Shown one piece after another: positions 17,989 to 26,021 of a stretch of DNA of 64,000 nt. The position numbers were made by a program, and so were the translations under genes. The notes beneath the pieces are model-generated. The model had not been told where the DNA came from. It searched no databases and saw nothing but the letters and a program-made list of their open reading frames with translations. Source of the DNA: Pseudomonas fluorescens (GTDB taxonomy: Bacteria > Pseudomonadota > Gammaproteobacteria > Pseudomonadales > Pseudomonadaceae); contig NZ_CABVGX010000025.1 in the NCBI RefSeq assembly GCF_902497625.1, positions 1-64,000 on the forward strand, in the 5' to 3' direction. Position 1 is the stretch's first letter. Each line of letters opens with the position of its first letter.

Positions 17989-18092
17989 GTAGCAGCTGCC
18001 GAGGCACGAGGCTGCGTTGCGGTCCCGCAGGACCAGCCATAGGGGCCGCTTCGCAGCCCATCGCAGCCTCGTGCCTCGGCAGCTGCTACAGG
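17989..18092. repeat. Large inverted repeat (third REP-like family)
   Basis: The arms TGTAGCAGCTGCCGAGGCAC plus GAGGCTGCG and their complement CGCAGCCTCGTGCCTCGGCA plus GCTGCTACA are almost perfect over about 29 bp, with a 45-bp centre that contains a further GGTCCCGCAGGACC palindrome. The element fills the gap between two convergent genes and could form a very stable hairpin. Confidence 0.88.
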
Positions 18093-18097
18093 TGATG

Positions 18098-18754
18098 TCA
18101 GTCGCGCAATGACATCACCGGCCAGCCACGCTTCTGTGCTTCGGCGCGCAAATTCGGGTCCGGATCCACCGCCACCGGGTTCGCCACCTGCTCAAGCAAC
18201 GGCAAATCATTCATGGAGTCGCTGTAGAAATAGCTGTCCTCCAGTGAATGCCCGGTCTCTTCCAACCAACGATTCAGCCGCGTCACCTTGCCTTCACGGA
18301 AGCAGGGAACGTCAGTGCTGCGCCCGGTGTAACGGCCATCGACCATCTCGCATTCGGTGGCGATCAGGGTGTCGACGCCCAGGCGCAACGCGATCGGCGC
18401 GGTCACAAAGCGGTTGGTGGCAGTGATGATGACCAGTTTGTCGCCGGCGTCGCGGTGCTTGGCCAGCAGGTCCATGGCCTTTGGCAGCACGATCGGCTCG
18501 ATGCAGTCGCGCATGTAATCCAGGTGCCACTGGGTCAGCGTGGCCATCTCGGTGCGGCCGAGCACTTCCAGGCAAAAATTCAGATATGCGTCATTGTCCA
18601 GCTTGCCAGCCAGGTAATCCTGATAGAACTCGTCGTTGCGAGCCTTGTAGGCCACGGCGTCGAGGAAGCCGCGCTCGCACAGGTAATCGCCCCAGGCGTG
18701 GTCACTGTCGCCGCCCAAAAGCGTGTTGTCCAAGTCGAATAAAGCCAGGCGCAT
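18098..18754 (-). CDS. HAD family hydrolase (SerB/histidinol-phosphatase-like)
   Basis: A 218-residue cytoplasmic phosphatase of the HAD-IB subfamily. Motif I is LFDLDNTLLGGDSDHAW (nucleophile Asp7 and acid/base Asp9), motif II is IITATNRF, motif III is the Lys in GKVTRLNRW, and motif IV is YSDSMNDLPLL. Its place before rppH-ptsP corresponds to P. aeruginosa PA0335, for which a histidinol-phosphatase role has been proposed; I recall this only loosely. Phosphoserine-phosphatase-like activity remains an alternative. Confidence 0.8.
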   Translation of the reverse strand: MRLALFDLDNTLLGGDSDHAWGDYLCERGFLDAVAYKARNDEFYQDYLAGKLDNDAYLNFCLEVLGRTEMATLTQWHLDYMRDCIEPIVLPKAMDLLAKHRDAGDKLVIITATNRFVTAPIALRLGVDTLIATECEMVDGRYTGRSTDVPCFREGKVTRLNRWLEETGHSLEDSYFYSDSMNDLPLLEQVANPVAVDPDPNLRAEAQKRGWPVMSLRD

Positions 18755-18897
18755 TGCGGTTGCTCGCTGAAAAGTCTGTAGAAAGGCGTCCAGAATACGG
18801 ACTTTTCACAAGAGTGCACATAAGGTAGGCAGCCTCGTTGCTGCCTTCACGACCTTTGTGGAACAATGCGACAACATGCGTTTGCGAGGTTGTTGCC

Positions 18898-19377
18898 GTG
18901 ATCGACCCCGATGGTTTCCGCCCCAATGTCGGGATCATTCTCACGAATGATGCTGGACAGGTGCTATGGGCTCGCCGTATCAATCAAGATGCCTGGCAGT
19001 TTCCACAGGGAGGGATCAACCCCCAGGAGACGCCGGAAGACGCCTTGTACCGCGAGTTGAACGAAGAAGTCGGACTGGAGCGCGAGGATGTTGAAATACT
19101 CGCCTGCACCCGGGGCTGGTTGCGCTATCGTTTGCCGCAACGTCTGGTCAGGACCCACAGCCAACCGCTGTGCATCGGCCAGAAACAGAAATGGTTTCTC
19201 CTGCGCCTGATCTCCAACGAGCAGCGGGTGCGGATGGATTTGACCGGTAAACCGGAATTCGATGGCTGGCGCTGGGTCAGTTATTGGTATCCGTTGGGCC
19301 AGGTGGTGACATTCAAGCGCGAGGTGTATCGACGCGCTCTCAAAGAGCTTGCCCCGCGCCTTTTATCGCGCGACTGA
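18898..19377 (+). CDS. rppH: RNA 5'-pyrophosphohydrolase
   Basis: A 159-residue Nudix hydrolase that removes pyrophosphate from 5'-triphosphorylated mRNA and so starts its decay. The Nudix box begins GGINPQETPEDALYRELNEE and continues VGLE, matching GX5EX7REUXEEXGU. A GTG start at 18898 (GTG ATC GAC, MIDPDGFRPNVG) is preferred over an upstream ATG because GAGG lies in front of it and the product has the family length. Strict context with ptsP downstream (23 bp) is conserved in proteobacteria. Confidence 0.95.
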   Translation: MIDPDGFRPNVGIILTNDAGQVLWARRINQDAWQFPQGGINPQETPEDALYRELNEEVGLEREDVEILACTRGWLRYRLPQRLVRTHSQPLCIGQKQKWFLLRLISNEQRVRMDLTGKPEFDGWRWVSYWYPLGQVVTFKREVYRRALKELAPRLLSRD

Positions 19378-19399
19378 CGACGGAGTTCGACCCCGAGCC

Positions 19400-21679
19400 A
19401 TGCTCAATACGCTGCGCAAGATCGTCCAGGAAGTTAACTCCGCCAAGGATCTCAAGGCGGCGTTGGGCATTATTGTGCTGCGCGTCAAAGAGGCGATGGG
19501 CAGTCAGGTCTGCTCGGTCTACCTGCTTGACCCCGAGACCAATCGATTCGTGCTGATGGCCACCGAGGGCCTCAACAAGCGCTCGATCGGCAAGGTCAGC
19601 ATGGCCCCGAACGAAGGTCTGGTCGGTCTGGTCGGTACCCGTGAAGAACCCTTGAACCTGGAAAACGCTGCGGGTCACCCGCGTTATCGTTACTTCGCCG
19701 AAACCGGTGAGGAGCGTTATGCATCTTTCCTCGGCGCACCGATCATTCACCACCGCCGCGTCGTCGGCGTGCTGGTCATTCAGCAAAAAGAGCGTCGCCA
19801 GTTCGATGAAGGTGAAGAAGCCTTCCTGGTGACCATGAGTGCGCAACTCGCCGGCGTTATCGCCCACGCCGAGGCCACCGGTTCGATCCGCGGTCTGGGC
19901 CGTCAGGGCAAAGGCATTCAGGAGGCAAAGTTCGTCGGCGTACCAGGCTCGCCGGGTGCGGCGGTCGGTACTGCGGTGGTCATGTTGCCGCCAGCCGATC
20001 TGGACGTGGTGCCGGACAAGACCATCACCGACATTACCGCCGAGCTGGGGCTGTTCAAGACCGCCATCGAAGGCGTGCGCGCCGACATGCGTGCGTTGTC
20101 CGCCAAACTCGCGAATCAGCTGCGCCCGGAAGAGCGCGCGCTGTTCGATGTCTACCTGATGATGCTCGACGATGCCTCGCTCGGCAGCGAAATCACCACC
20201 GTGATCAAGACCGGCCAGTGGGCGCAGGGCGCATTGCGTCAGGTGGTCACTGAACACGTCAACCGTTTCGAGTTGATGGACGACGCCTACCTGCGTGAGC
20301 GTGCCTCCGACGTCAAGGACCTCGGCCGTCGCTTGCTGGCCTATCTCCAGGAAGAACGTCAGCAGACGCTCGTCTACCCCGACAACACCATTCTGATCAG
20401 CGAAGAACTGACGCCGGCGATGCTCGGCGAGGTGCCGGAAGGCAAGCTGGTCGGTCTGGTTTCGGTCCTCGGCTCGGGCAACTCGCACGTGGCGATCCTG
20501 GCGCGTGCCATGGGCATTCCGACGGTGATGGGCTTGGTCGATCTGCCGTATTCCAAGGTCGACGGCATCCAGATGATCGTCGACGGTTACCACGGCGAGG
20601 TCTATACCAACCCCAGCGATGTGCTGCGCAAGCAATTCGCCGAAGTGGTCGAGGAAGAAAAACAACTTTCGCTCGGGCTGGATGCGCTGCGTGATCTGCC
20701 GTGCGTAACGCTCGATGGCCACCGCATGCCACTGTGGGTCAACACCGGCCTGCTGGCGGACGTTGCACGCGCACAAAAACGCGGCGCCGAAGGCGTGGGC
20801 CTGTACCGCACCGAAGTGCCGTTCATGATCAACCAGCGCTTCCCGAGCGAAAAGGAGCAGTTGGCGATCTATCGCGAGCAGCTTTCCGCGTTCCATCCAC
20901 AACCGGTGACCATGCGCAGCCTGGACATCGGCGGTGACAAGTCGCTGTCGTACTTCCCGATCAAGGAAGACAACCCGTTCCTCGGCTGGCGCGGAATTCG
21001 GGTGACCCTCGACCACCCGGAAATCTTCCTGGTGCAGACCCGCGCGATGCTCAAGGCCAGTGAAGGCTTGAACAATCTGCGTATTCTGCTGCCGATGATC
21101 TCCGGCACTCATGAACTCGAAGAAGCCCTGCACCTGATCCATCGGGCCTGGGGCGAAGTGCGCGACGAAGGCACCGATGTGCCGATGCCGCCGATTGGCG
21201 TGATGATCGAGATCCCGGCGGCGGTGTATCAGACCAAGGAACTGGCGCGTCAGGTGGACTTCCTGTCGGTCGGATCCAACGACTTGACCCAATACTTGCT
21301 GGCGGTTGACCGCAACAATCCAAGGGTCGCCGATCTCTACGACTACCTGCACCCGGCTGTGCTTCAGGCCCTGCAGAACGTGGTGCGCGACGCACACGCC
21401 GAAGGCAAGCCGGTGAGTATCTGCGGGGAAATGGCCGGTGACCCGGCAGCGGCAGTGTTGTTGATGGCGATGGGTTTTGACAGCCTGTCGATGAACGCCA
21501 CCAACCTGCCGAAAGTGAAGTGGATGCTGCGCCAGATCAATCTGAGCAAGGCCAGGGAATTGCTGGCTGAGCTGATGACCATCGACAACCCGCAAGTTAT
21601 CCACAGCTCGCTGCAATTGGCCCTGAAGAATCTGGGCCTGGCGCGGATGATCAATCCGGCGTCGGCCAAGACTCTCTAA
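19400..21679 (+). CDS. ptsP: Phosphoenolpyruvate-protein phosphotransferase, nitrogen PTS enzyme I
   Basis: A 759-residue enzyme I-Ntr: an N-terminal GAF domain (about residues 1-155; MLNTLRKIVQEVNSAKDLKA), a phosphohistidine domain with His363 in GSGNSHVAILARAMGIPT, and a C-terminal PEP-binding barrel (MRSLDIGGDKSLSYFP, VGSNDLTQYLLAVDRNN, SICGEMAGDP with the active Cys). It autophosphorylates from PEP and passes phosphate to NPr (PtsO) and PtsN, which lie outside this window. The GAF domain is thought to sense glutamine and 2-oxoglutarate. Start at 19400 gives the usual length; it is translated right after rppH. Confidence 0.96.
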   Translation: MLNTLRKIVQEVNSAKDLKAALGIIVLRVKEAMGSQVCSVYLLDPETNRFVLMATEGLNKRSIGKVSMAPNEGLVGLVGTREEPLNLENAAGHPRYRYFAETGEERYASFLGAPIIHHRRVVGVLVIQQKERRQFDEGEEAFLVTMSAQLAGVIAHAEATGSIRGLGRQGKGIQEAKFVGVPGSPGAAVGTAVVMLPPADLDVVPDKTITDITAELGLFKTAIEGVRADMRALSAKLANQLRPEERALFDVYLMMLDDASLGSEITTVIKTGQWAQGALRQVVTEHVNRFELMDDAYLRERASDVKDLGRRLLAYLQEERQQTLVYPDNTILISEELTPAMLGEVPEGKLVGLVSVLGSGNSHVAILARAMGIPTVMGLVDLPYSKVDGIQMIVDGYHGEVYTNPSDVLRKQFAEVVEEEKQLSLGLDALRDLPCVTLDGHRMPLWVNTGLLADVARAQKRGAEGVGLYRTEVPFMINQRFPSEKEQLAIYREQLSAFHPQPVTMRSLDIGGDKSLSYFPIKEDNPFLGWRGIRVTLDHPEIFLVQTRAMLKASEGLNNLRILLPMISGTHELEEALHLIHRAWGEVRDEGTDVPMPPIGVMIEIPAAVYQTKELARQVDFLSVGSNDLTQYLLAVDRNNPRVADLYDYLHPAVLQALQNVVRDAHAEGKPVSICGEMAGDPAAAVLLMAMGFDSLSMNATNLPKVKWMLRQINLSKARELLAELMTIDNPQVIHSSLQLALKNLGLARMINPASAKTL

Positions 21680-21688
21680 AATGCTGAT

Positions 21689-21774
21689 GGCCTCATCGCG
21701 AGCAGGCTCACTCCCACAGGGGGGCTGAGTCGATCACAAAACCCTGTGGGAGCGAGCCTGCTCGCGATGAGGCC
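21689..21774. repeat. REPIN (inverted REP pair)
   Basis: GGCCTCATCGCGAGCAGGCT plus CACTCCCACAGG on the left, with its complement CCCTGTGGGAGCGAGCCTGC plus TCGCGATGAGGCC on the right, separated by 21 bp. The symmetry extends beyond the REP core to the flanking CATC/GATG. It lies between the convergent ptsP and NRDE genes. Confidence 0.88.
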
Positions 21775-21791
21775 AGTCCAGACAATAATCA

Positions 21792-22538
21792 TCACACCCG
21801 GATTTCCACCTCCCCAAGATGCCCCCCATATGGACCGAAACTCCTCTCGACCATATGTCGTGTCCCATCCGCCTGAACAATCAGCGCCGTACTCGCCCGG
21901 GTTCCATAAGTCGGGCTGGCAATAAACACACTCGATAACAGTGCTTCGGTCGCCAATCCCACCCCGGTGTCCGGCAATTCGGTAAACGGCGCAGGCTGCG
22001 GATCATTCAGCAATGCCAGTAACGCCTCCGGCTGCGGATCGTCCAGCAACGCTTCCAGCCCTGCGCGCGCCCTCAGCAACTTCGGCCAGGGCGTGTCCAG
22101 CCCGGCGTTCGACAACCCGTAAACACCCGGCGGCACCATCACCGCCTCGGTTTCGTGTGCGTTGAAATGCCACAGCTCATGAGCATTGCCGATCAACAGG
22201 TTAAACCCGGCATATTCGAGTGAGCGCCCGATAACCTCGCTCAAATAATCATCGATCGGCATCTCACCAGTTAGAAATCGCGCCACCAGCTCACCGCGCG
22301 ATTTTCGGGCGGGCGGTTGATGGGGGTCGCGAATATTGGTCAGCGCGGCAAAGCGTCCATTGGCGCCGATACCCAGCCAGGTGCCGCCGGCTTCGAGGTC
22401 GCGGCCGGCGTAAACCTGCGGCGCTTCCGGCCATTGCGCCAGCGGCAGGCTGGGCCGGGCATAGAATTCGTCGCGGTTGGCCGCAACGATCAGCGGTTGC
22501 GCATGACCTGGTCGCCAGGCGAAAACAATCAGGCACAT
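21792..22538 (-). CDS. NRDE family protein (TANGO2-like)
   Basis: A 248-residue cytoplasmic protein. The family signature is at the N-terminus: MCLIVFAWRPGHAQPLIVAANRDEFY, with Cys2 as a potential N-terminal nucleophile as in Ntn hydrolases and the NRDE tetrad at about residues 21-24. GGTWLGIGANGRFAALTNIR and the C-terminal SPTYGTRASTALIV are further family blocks. Eukaryotic TANGO2 has been linked to lipid or heme handling; the bacterial role is unknown. Confidence 0.85.
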   Translation of the reverse strand: MCLIVFAWRPGHAQPLIVAANRDEFYARPSLPLAQWPEAPQVYAGRDLEAGGTWLGIGANGRFAALTNIRDPHQPPARKSRGELVARFLTGEMPIDDYLSEVIGRSLEYAGFNLLIGNAHELWHFNAHETEAVMVPPGVYGLSNAGLDTPWPKLLRARAGLEALLDDPQPEALLALLNDPQPAPFTELPDTGVGLATEALLSSVFIASPTYGTRASTALIVQADGTRHMVERSFGPYGGHLGEVEIRV

Positions 22539-22670
22539 AAGGCGGTCCTTCTGTGTTTTTTGCTCACTCTACGCAGTCGACGCTGATCGATCCATCGCCA
22601 TCCGCAGTGGGCCTCCGGTCACGCATCCGTTACCATGCGAGGCTATTTTGCGAAGCGGACCAGGACGGCC

Positions 22671-23453
22671 ATGGAATTTCTGCTCTATCTGGCGCTCGGC
22701 GCCTGCGCGGGCGTGCTGGCTGGCCTGTTTGGCGTGGGCGGTGGGATCATCATTGTCCCGGTGCTGGTGTTCAGTTTTACCTTGCAGGGTTTTGATCCCT
22801 TGATCCTGACTCACCTGGCGGTCGGCACATCGCTGGCCACGATCATCTTCACCTCGATCAATGCCGTGCGCGAGCATCACCGCCGCGGCGCCGTGCGGTG
22901 GCCGATCTTTGCCTGGATGACTGGCGGCATATTGATCGGCGCCGGTGTTGGTGCGCTGACCGCCGAAGCGATCTCCGGGCCCAACTTGCAGAAAATCATC
23001 GGAGTGTTTGCGCTGGTCATTGCGGTTCAGCTCGCGCTGGACGTCAAGCCCAAGGCCAGCCGCACTGTGCCCGGTAAAGTCGGGCTGACCGTGGCCGGCA
23101 CGGTGATTGGCTGGGCGTCGGCAATTTTCGGCATTGGCGGCGGCTCGTTGACCGTGCCGTTCCTGACCTGGCGCAGCGTGCCGATGCAGCAAGCCGTAGC
23201 GACGTCGTCGGCCTGCGGTCTGCCGATTGCGCTGGCCAGTGCATTGAGTTTCATGATTCTGGGGTGGCACGATCCGCTGTTGCCGGCCCATAGTCTCGGT
23301 TTCATTTATTTGCCGGCGCTGGTGGGGATCGCCCTGACCAGCATGATCTTCGCCCGCTTTGGTGCACGCCTGGCCCATCGCTTGTCGCCGCGCCTGCTGA
23401 AAAGACTGTTCGCCGCTTTGCTGTTCTGCGTCGGCCTGAGCTTTCTGCTCTGA
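22671..23453 (+). CDS. TSUP (TauE/SafE) family transporter
   Basis: A 260-residue inner-membrane protein with about eight hydrophobic helices. Two half-repeats carry the family motif: GLFGVGGGIIIVPVLV near the N-terminus and AIFGIGGGSLTVPFL in the second half. Members export sulfite or organosulfonates, or move other organic anions; the substrate here is not predictable. The start at 22671 (MEFLLYLALG) fits the first membrane helix better than the further upstream ATG. It is followed by lgt. Confidence 0.85.
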   Translation: MEFLLYLALGACAGVLAGLFGVGGGIIIVPVLVFSFTLQGFDPLILTHLAVGTSLATIIFTSINAVREHHRRGAVRWPIFAWMTGGILIGAGVGALTAEAISGPNLQKIIGVFALVIAVQLALDVKPKASRTVPGKVGLTVAGTVIGWASAIFGIGGGSLTVPFLTWRSVPMQQAVATSSACGLPIALASALSFMILGWHDPLLPAHSLGFIYLPALVGIALTSMIFARFGARLAHRLSPRLLKRLFAALLFCVGLSFLL

Positions 23454-23535
23454 CGCGCAGCGCAATACTGGCTTAATCCTGGCGTGACAGCGTCGCCCGG
23501 GCATTTTTTGGTTTCAACTCTAACGAGGAGTCGCA

Positions 23536-24342
23536 ATGCTGCCTTACCCGCAGATCGACCCGGTGGCCCTGGCCATCGGTCCGCTGAAAATCCACTGGTA
23601 CGGTTTGATGTACCTGATCGGCATCGGCGGTGCGTGGCTGCTGGCGTCGCGCCGGCTCAACCGCTTCGACCCGACCTGGAGCAAAGAAAAGCTCTCCGAC
23701 ATGGTGTTCTGGATGTCGATGGGCGTGATCGTCGGCGGTCGTCTGGGTTATGTGCTGTTTTACGACCTGAGCGCATATCTGGCCAACCCGACGCTGATTT
23801 TTGAAGTGTGGAAGGGCGGCATGTCGTTCCACGGCGGGTTTATCGGCGTAATGCTCGCAGCGTTGTGGTTCGGCAAGAAGAACGGCAAGTCGTTTTTCCA
23901 GTTGATGGACTTCGTGGCGCCCATGGTGCCGATCGGCCTGGGCGCCGGGCGCATCGGCAATTTCATCAACGCCGAGTTGTGGGGCAAAGCCACCGACGTA
24001 CCCTGGGCGATGGTGTTCCCCACCGATCCGGCGCAACTGGCCCGTCACCCTTCACAGCTTTATCAATTCGCGCTGGAAGGCGTGGCGCTGTTCGCGATCC
24101 TGTGGATATTTTCGCGCAAGCCGCGGCCCACCATGGCGGTCTCCGGGATGTTCGCGCTGTTTTACGGGATCTTCCGTTTCATCGTCGAGTTCGTCCGCGT
24201 ACCCGACGCGCAGCTCGGCTATCTGGCGTGGAACTGGCTGACCATGGGTCAGGTGCTCTGCGTACCGATGATCCTCGGCGGGCTCTTCCTGATCTGGCTG
24301 GCGTATCACCGCGCACCGGCAGCGCCAGCAGCGACCGTATAA
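23536..24342 (+). CDS. lgt: Prolipoprotein diacylglyceryl transferase
   Basis: A 268-residue inner-membrane enzyme that moves diacylglycerol from phosphatidylglycerol to the lipobox cysteine of prolipoproteins. The signature GAGRIGNFINAELWG and the essential HGGFIG segment are present, together with IHWYGLMYLIG near the N-terminus. About seven membrane helices are visible. An AACGAGGAG ribosome site precedes the ATG. It forms a likely pair with thyA (48-bp gap). Confidence 0.97.
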   Translation: MLPYPQIDPVALAIGPLKIHWYGLMYLIGIGGAWLLASRRLNRFDPTWSKEKLSDMVFWMSMGVIVGGRLGYVLFYDLSAYLANPTLIFEVWKGGMSFHGGFIGVMLAALWFGKKNGKSFFQLMDFVAPMVPIGLGAGRIGNFINAELWGKATDVPWAMVFPTDPAQLARHPSQLYQFALEGVALFAILWIFSRKPRPTMAVSGMFALFYGIFRFIVEFVRVPDAQLGYLAWNWLTMGQVLCVPMILGGLFLIWLAYHRAPAAPAATV

Positions 24343-24389
24343 ATCGGAGCCTGGGGCGACGGCCCCGGGTTCAAGGACACAGGTAATTC

Positions 24390-25361
24390 ATGAAGCAATA
24401 TCTCGAACTGGTCGCCCACGTCATCAAGAACGGCACCAAACAGGCCAACCGCACCGGCATCAACACCATCAGTTTTCCGGGTGCGATGCTGCGCTACGAC
24501 CTGAAGGAAGGTTTCCCGGCGATCACCACGCGCAAGATGGCGTTCAAATCGGCCATCGGCGAGATGTGCGGTTTTCTGCGCGGGGTCAATAACGCTGCCG
24601 AATTCCGTGCGCTGGGCTGCAAGGTCTGGGACCAGAACGCCAACGAAAACGCGCAGTGGCTGGCCAACCCGTTCCGTCAGGGCGAGGATGATCTCGGCGA
24701 AATCTACGGTGTGCAGTGGCGCAAATGGCCCGCGTACAAGCAGATCCCGGTCAGCAACAAAGCCGCCATCGAGCAGACCCTGAGCCAGGGTTATCGTCAG
24801 ATTGCTGAAGGTGAAGAGGACGGCCGAGCCTATGTGGTGCTGTACAAAGCGATCGATCAGATTCGCCAGTGCATCGACACCATCATCAAGGACCCGGGCA
24901 GCCGCCGTATTCTGTTCCACGGCTGGAACGTGGCGCAGCTCGATGAAATGGCCTTGCCGCCGTGTCATCTGCTGTATCAGTTTCACCCGAATGTAGAGAC
25001 TAAGGAGATCTCTCTGACGCTCTATATTCGCTCCAACGATCTGGGCCTGGGCACGCCGTTCAACCTGACTGAAGGCGCCGCGCTGCTGAGCCTGATCGGT
25101 CGCCTGACCGGCTACACGCCGCGCTGGTTCACCTATTTCATCGGTGACGCCCACGTCTACGAGAACCATCTGGACATGCTCAACGAGCAGCTCAAGCGCG
25201 AGCCGTTCCCGATGCCGAAGCTGGTAATCAGCGATCGCGTGCCGGAGTTCGCCAAGACCGGTGTGTATCAGCCCGAGTGGCTGGAACTGATCGAGCCGGG
25301 TGATTTCTCGCTGGAAGGGTATGAGCACCATCCACCGATGACCGCGCCGATGGCGGTTTAA
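24390..25361 (+). CDS. thyA: Thymidylate synthase
   Basis: A 323-residue enzyme that methylates dUMP to dTMP with methylene-tetrahydrofolate. The catalytic cysteine is Cys192 in ALPPCHLLYQF; SRRILFHGWNVAQLDEM and LGLGTPFNLTEGAALLSLI are diagnostic. It is longer than the E. coli enzyme (264 residues) through an insert after about residue 85, as in the longer class of bacterial ThyA proteins. Its product dihydrofolate is recycled by FolA, encoded at 38305. Confidence 0.97.
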   Translation: MKQYLELVAHVIKNGTKQANRTGINTISFPGAMLRYDLKEGFPAITTRKMAFKSAIGEMCGFLRGVNNAAEFRALGCKVWDQNANENAQWLANPFRQGEDDLGEIYGVQWRKWPAYKQIPVSNKAAIEQTLSQGYRQIAEGEEDGRAYVVLYKAIDQIRQCIDTIIKDPGSRRILFHGWNVAQLDEMALPPCHLLYQFHPNVETKEISLTLYIRSNDLGLGTPFNLTEGAALLSLIGRLTGYTPRWFTYFIGDAHVYENHLDMLNEQLKREPFPMPKLVISDRVPEFAKTGVYQPEWLELIEPGDFSLEGYEHHPPMTAPMAV

Positions 25362-25375
25362 GCTACAGCGCAGTA

Positions 25376-25470
25376 CCCCTGTGGGAGCGGGCTTGCTCGC
25401 GAAAGCGGTATGCCAGTCGACATAATTGTTGCCTGACACGACGCCTTCGCGAGCAAGCCCGCTCCCACAT
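25376..25470. repeat. REPIN (inverted REP pair)
   Basis: CTGTGGGAGCGGGCTTGCTC on the left and GAGCAAGCCCGCTCCCACAT on the right, with about 40 bp between. It separates the convergent thyA and cadR genes. Confidence 0.87.
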
Positions 25471-25487
25471 TTGGTTTTGTGGTGTTT

Positions 25488-25937
25488 TCAGTGTCCGTGG
25501 CTACGGCCCACATGCGAGTGCTCCACCTCCGTCGCCACAACCCCGCCGCTCACTTCCAGGCGCTGCAAGATTCCGCACTGATCCGCATCCGGCCCTTCAC
25601 CACAGCGTTGACGCAGGTCGAGCAGTTGCGCCTGCAATGCCAGCAAGCCGTCGATCCGCGCTTTGACGTGGTGAATATGCTCATCAATCAGCGCATTCAC
25701 GCTTTCGCATTGATCCTGCGGGCTGTCGCGCAAGGCCAGCAGACTGCGGATCTCCTCCAGCGTCATGTCCAGTGTTCGACAATTACGGATGAAGGTCAGG
25801 CGTTCGGAGTGGGCCTGGGTGTAGACGCGGTAGTTACCATCACTGCGGGCCGGCTCCGGCAATAGGTGTTCGCGTTCGTAATAGCGGATGGTCTCTACGG
25901 CGCAGTCGGTGAGTCTCGCCAGTTCTCCAATTTTCAT
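25488..25937 (-). CDS. cadR: Cd(II)/Pb(II)-responsive MerR-family regulator
   Basis: A 149-residue MerR-family metal sensor. The start at 25937 gives MKIGELARLTDCAVETIRYYERE, the winged-helix N-terminus. Metal-binding cysteines are at Cys77, Cys112 and Cys121, the three-Cys pattern of CadR/PbrR, and the C-terminus is His-rich (EVEHSHVGRSHGH), as in Pseudomonas CadR. It is divergent from cadA and should twist the cadA promoter (25961-25991) into an active form when cadmium is bound. Confidence 0.92.
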   Translation of the reverse strand: MKIGELARLTDCAVETIRYYEREHLLPEPARSDGNYRVYTQAHSERLTFIRNCRTLDMTLEEIRSLLALRDSPQDQCESVNALIDEHIHHVKARIDGLLALQAQLLDLRQRCGEGPDADQCGILQRLEVSGGVVATEVEHSHVGRSHGH

Positions 25938-25960
25938 GAGGGGCATTTCCGAATAGATGC

Positions 25961-25991
25961 TTGACCCTATAGTGGCTACAGGGTCTTTACT
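25961..25991 (+). promoter_or_regulatory. MerR-type cadA promoter with CadR operator
   Basis: The -35 box TTGACC (25961-25966) and -10 box TTTACT (25986-25991) are separated by an over-long 19-bp spacer, the hallmark of MerR-activated promoters. The spacer holds the dyad ACCCTATAG (25964-25972) and CTACAGGGT (25976-25984), arms matching at 8 of 9 positions. It closely resembles what I recall of the P. putida cadA/cadR operator. Confidence 0.9.
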
Positions 25992-26021
25992 TGGCAACAG
26001 GCACTTTTATGGACGAAACCA

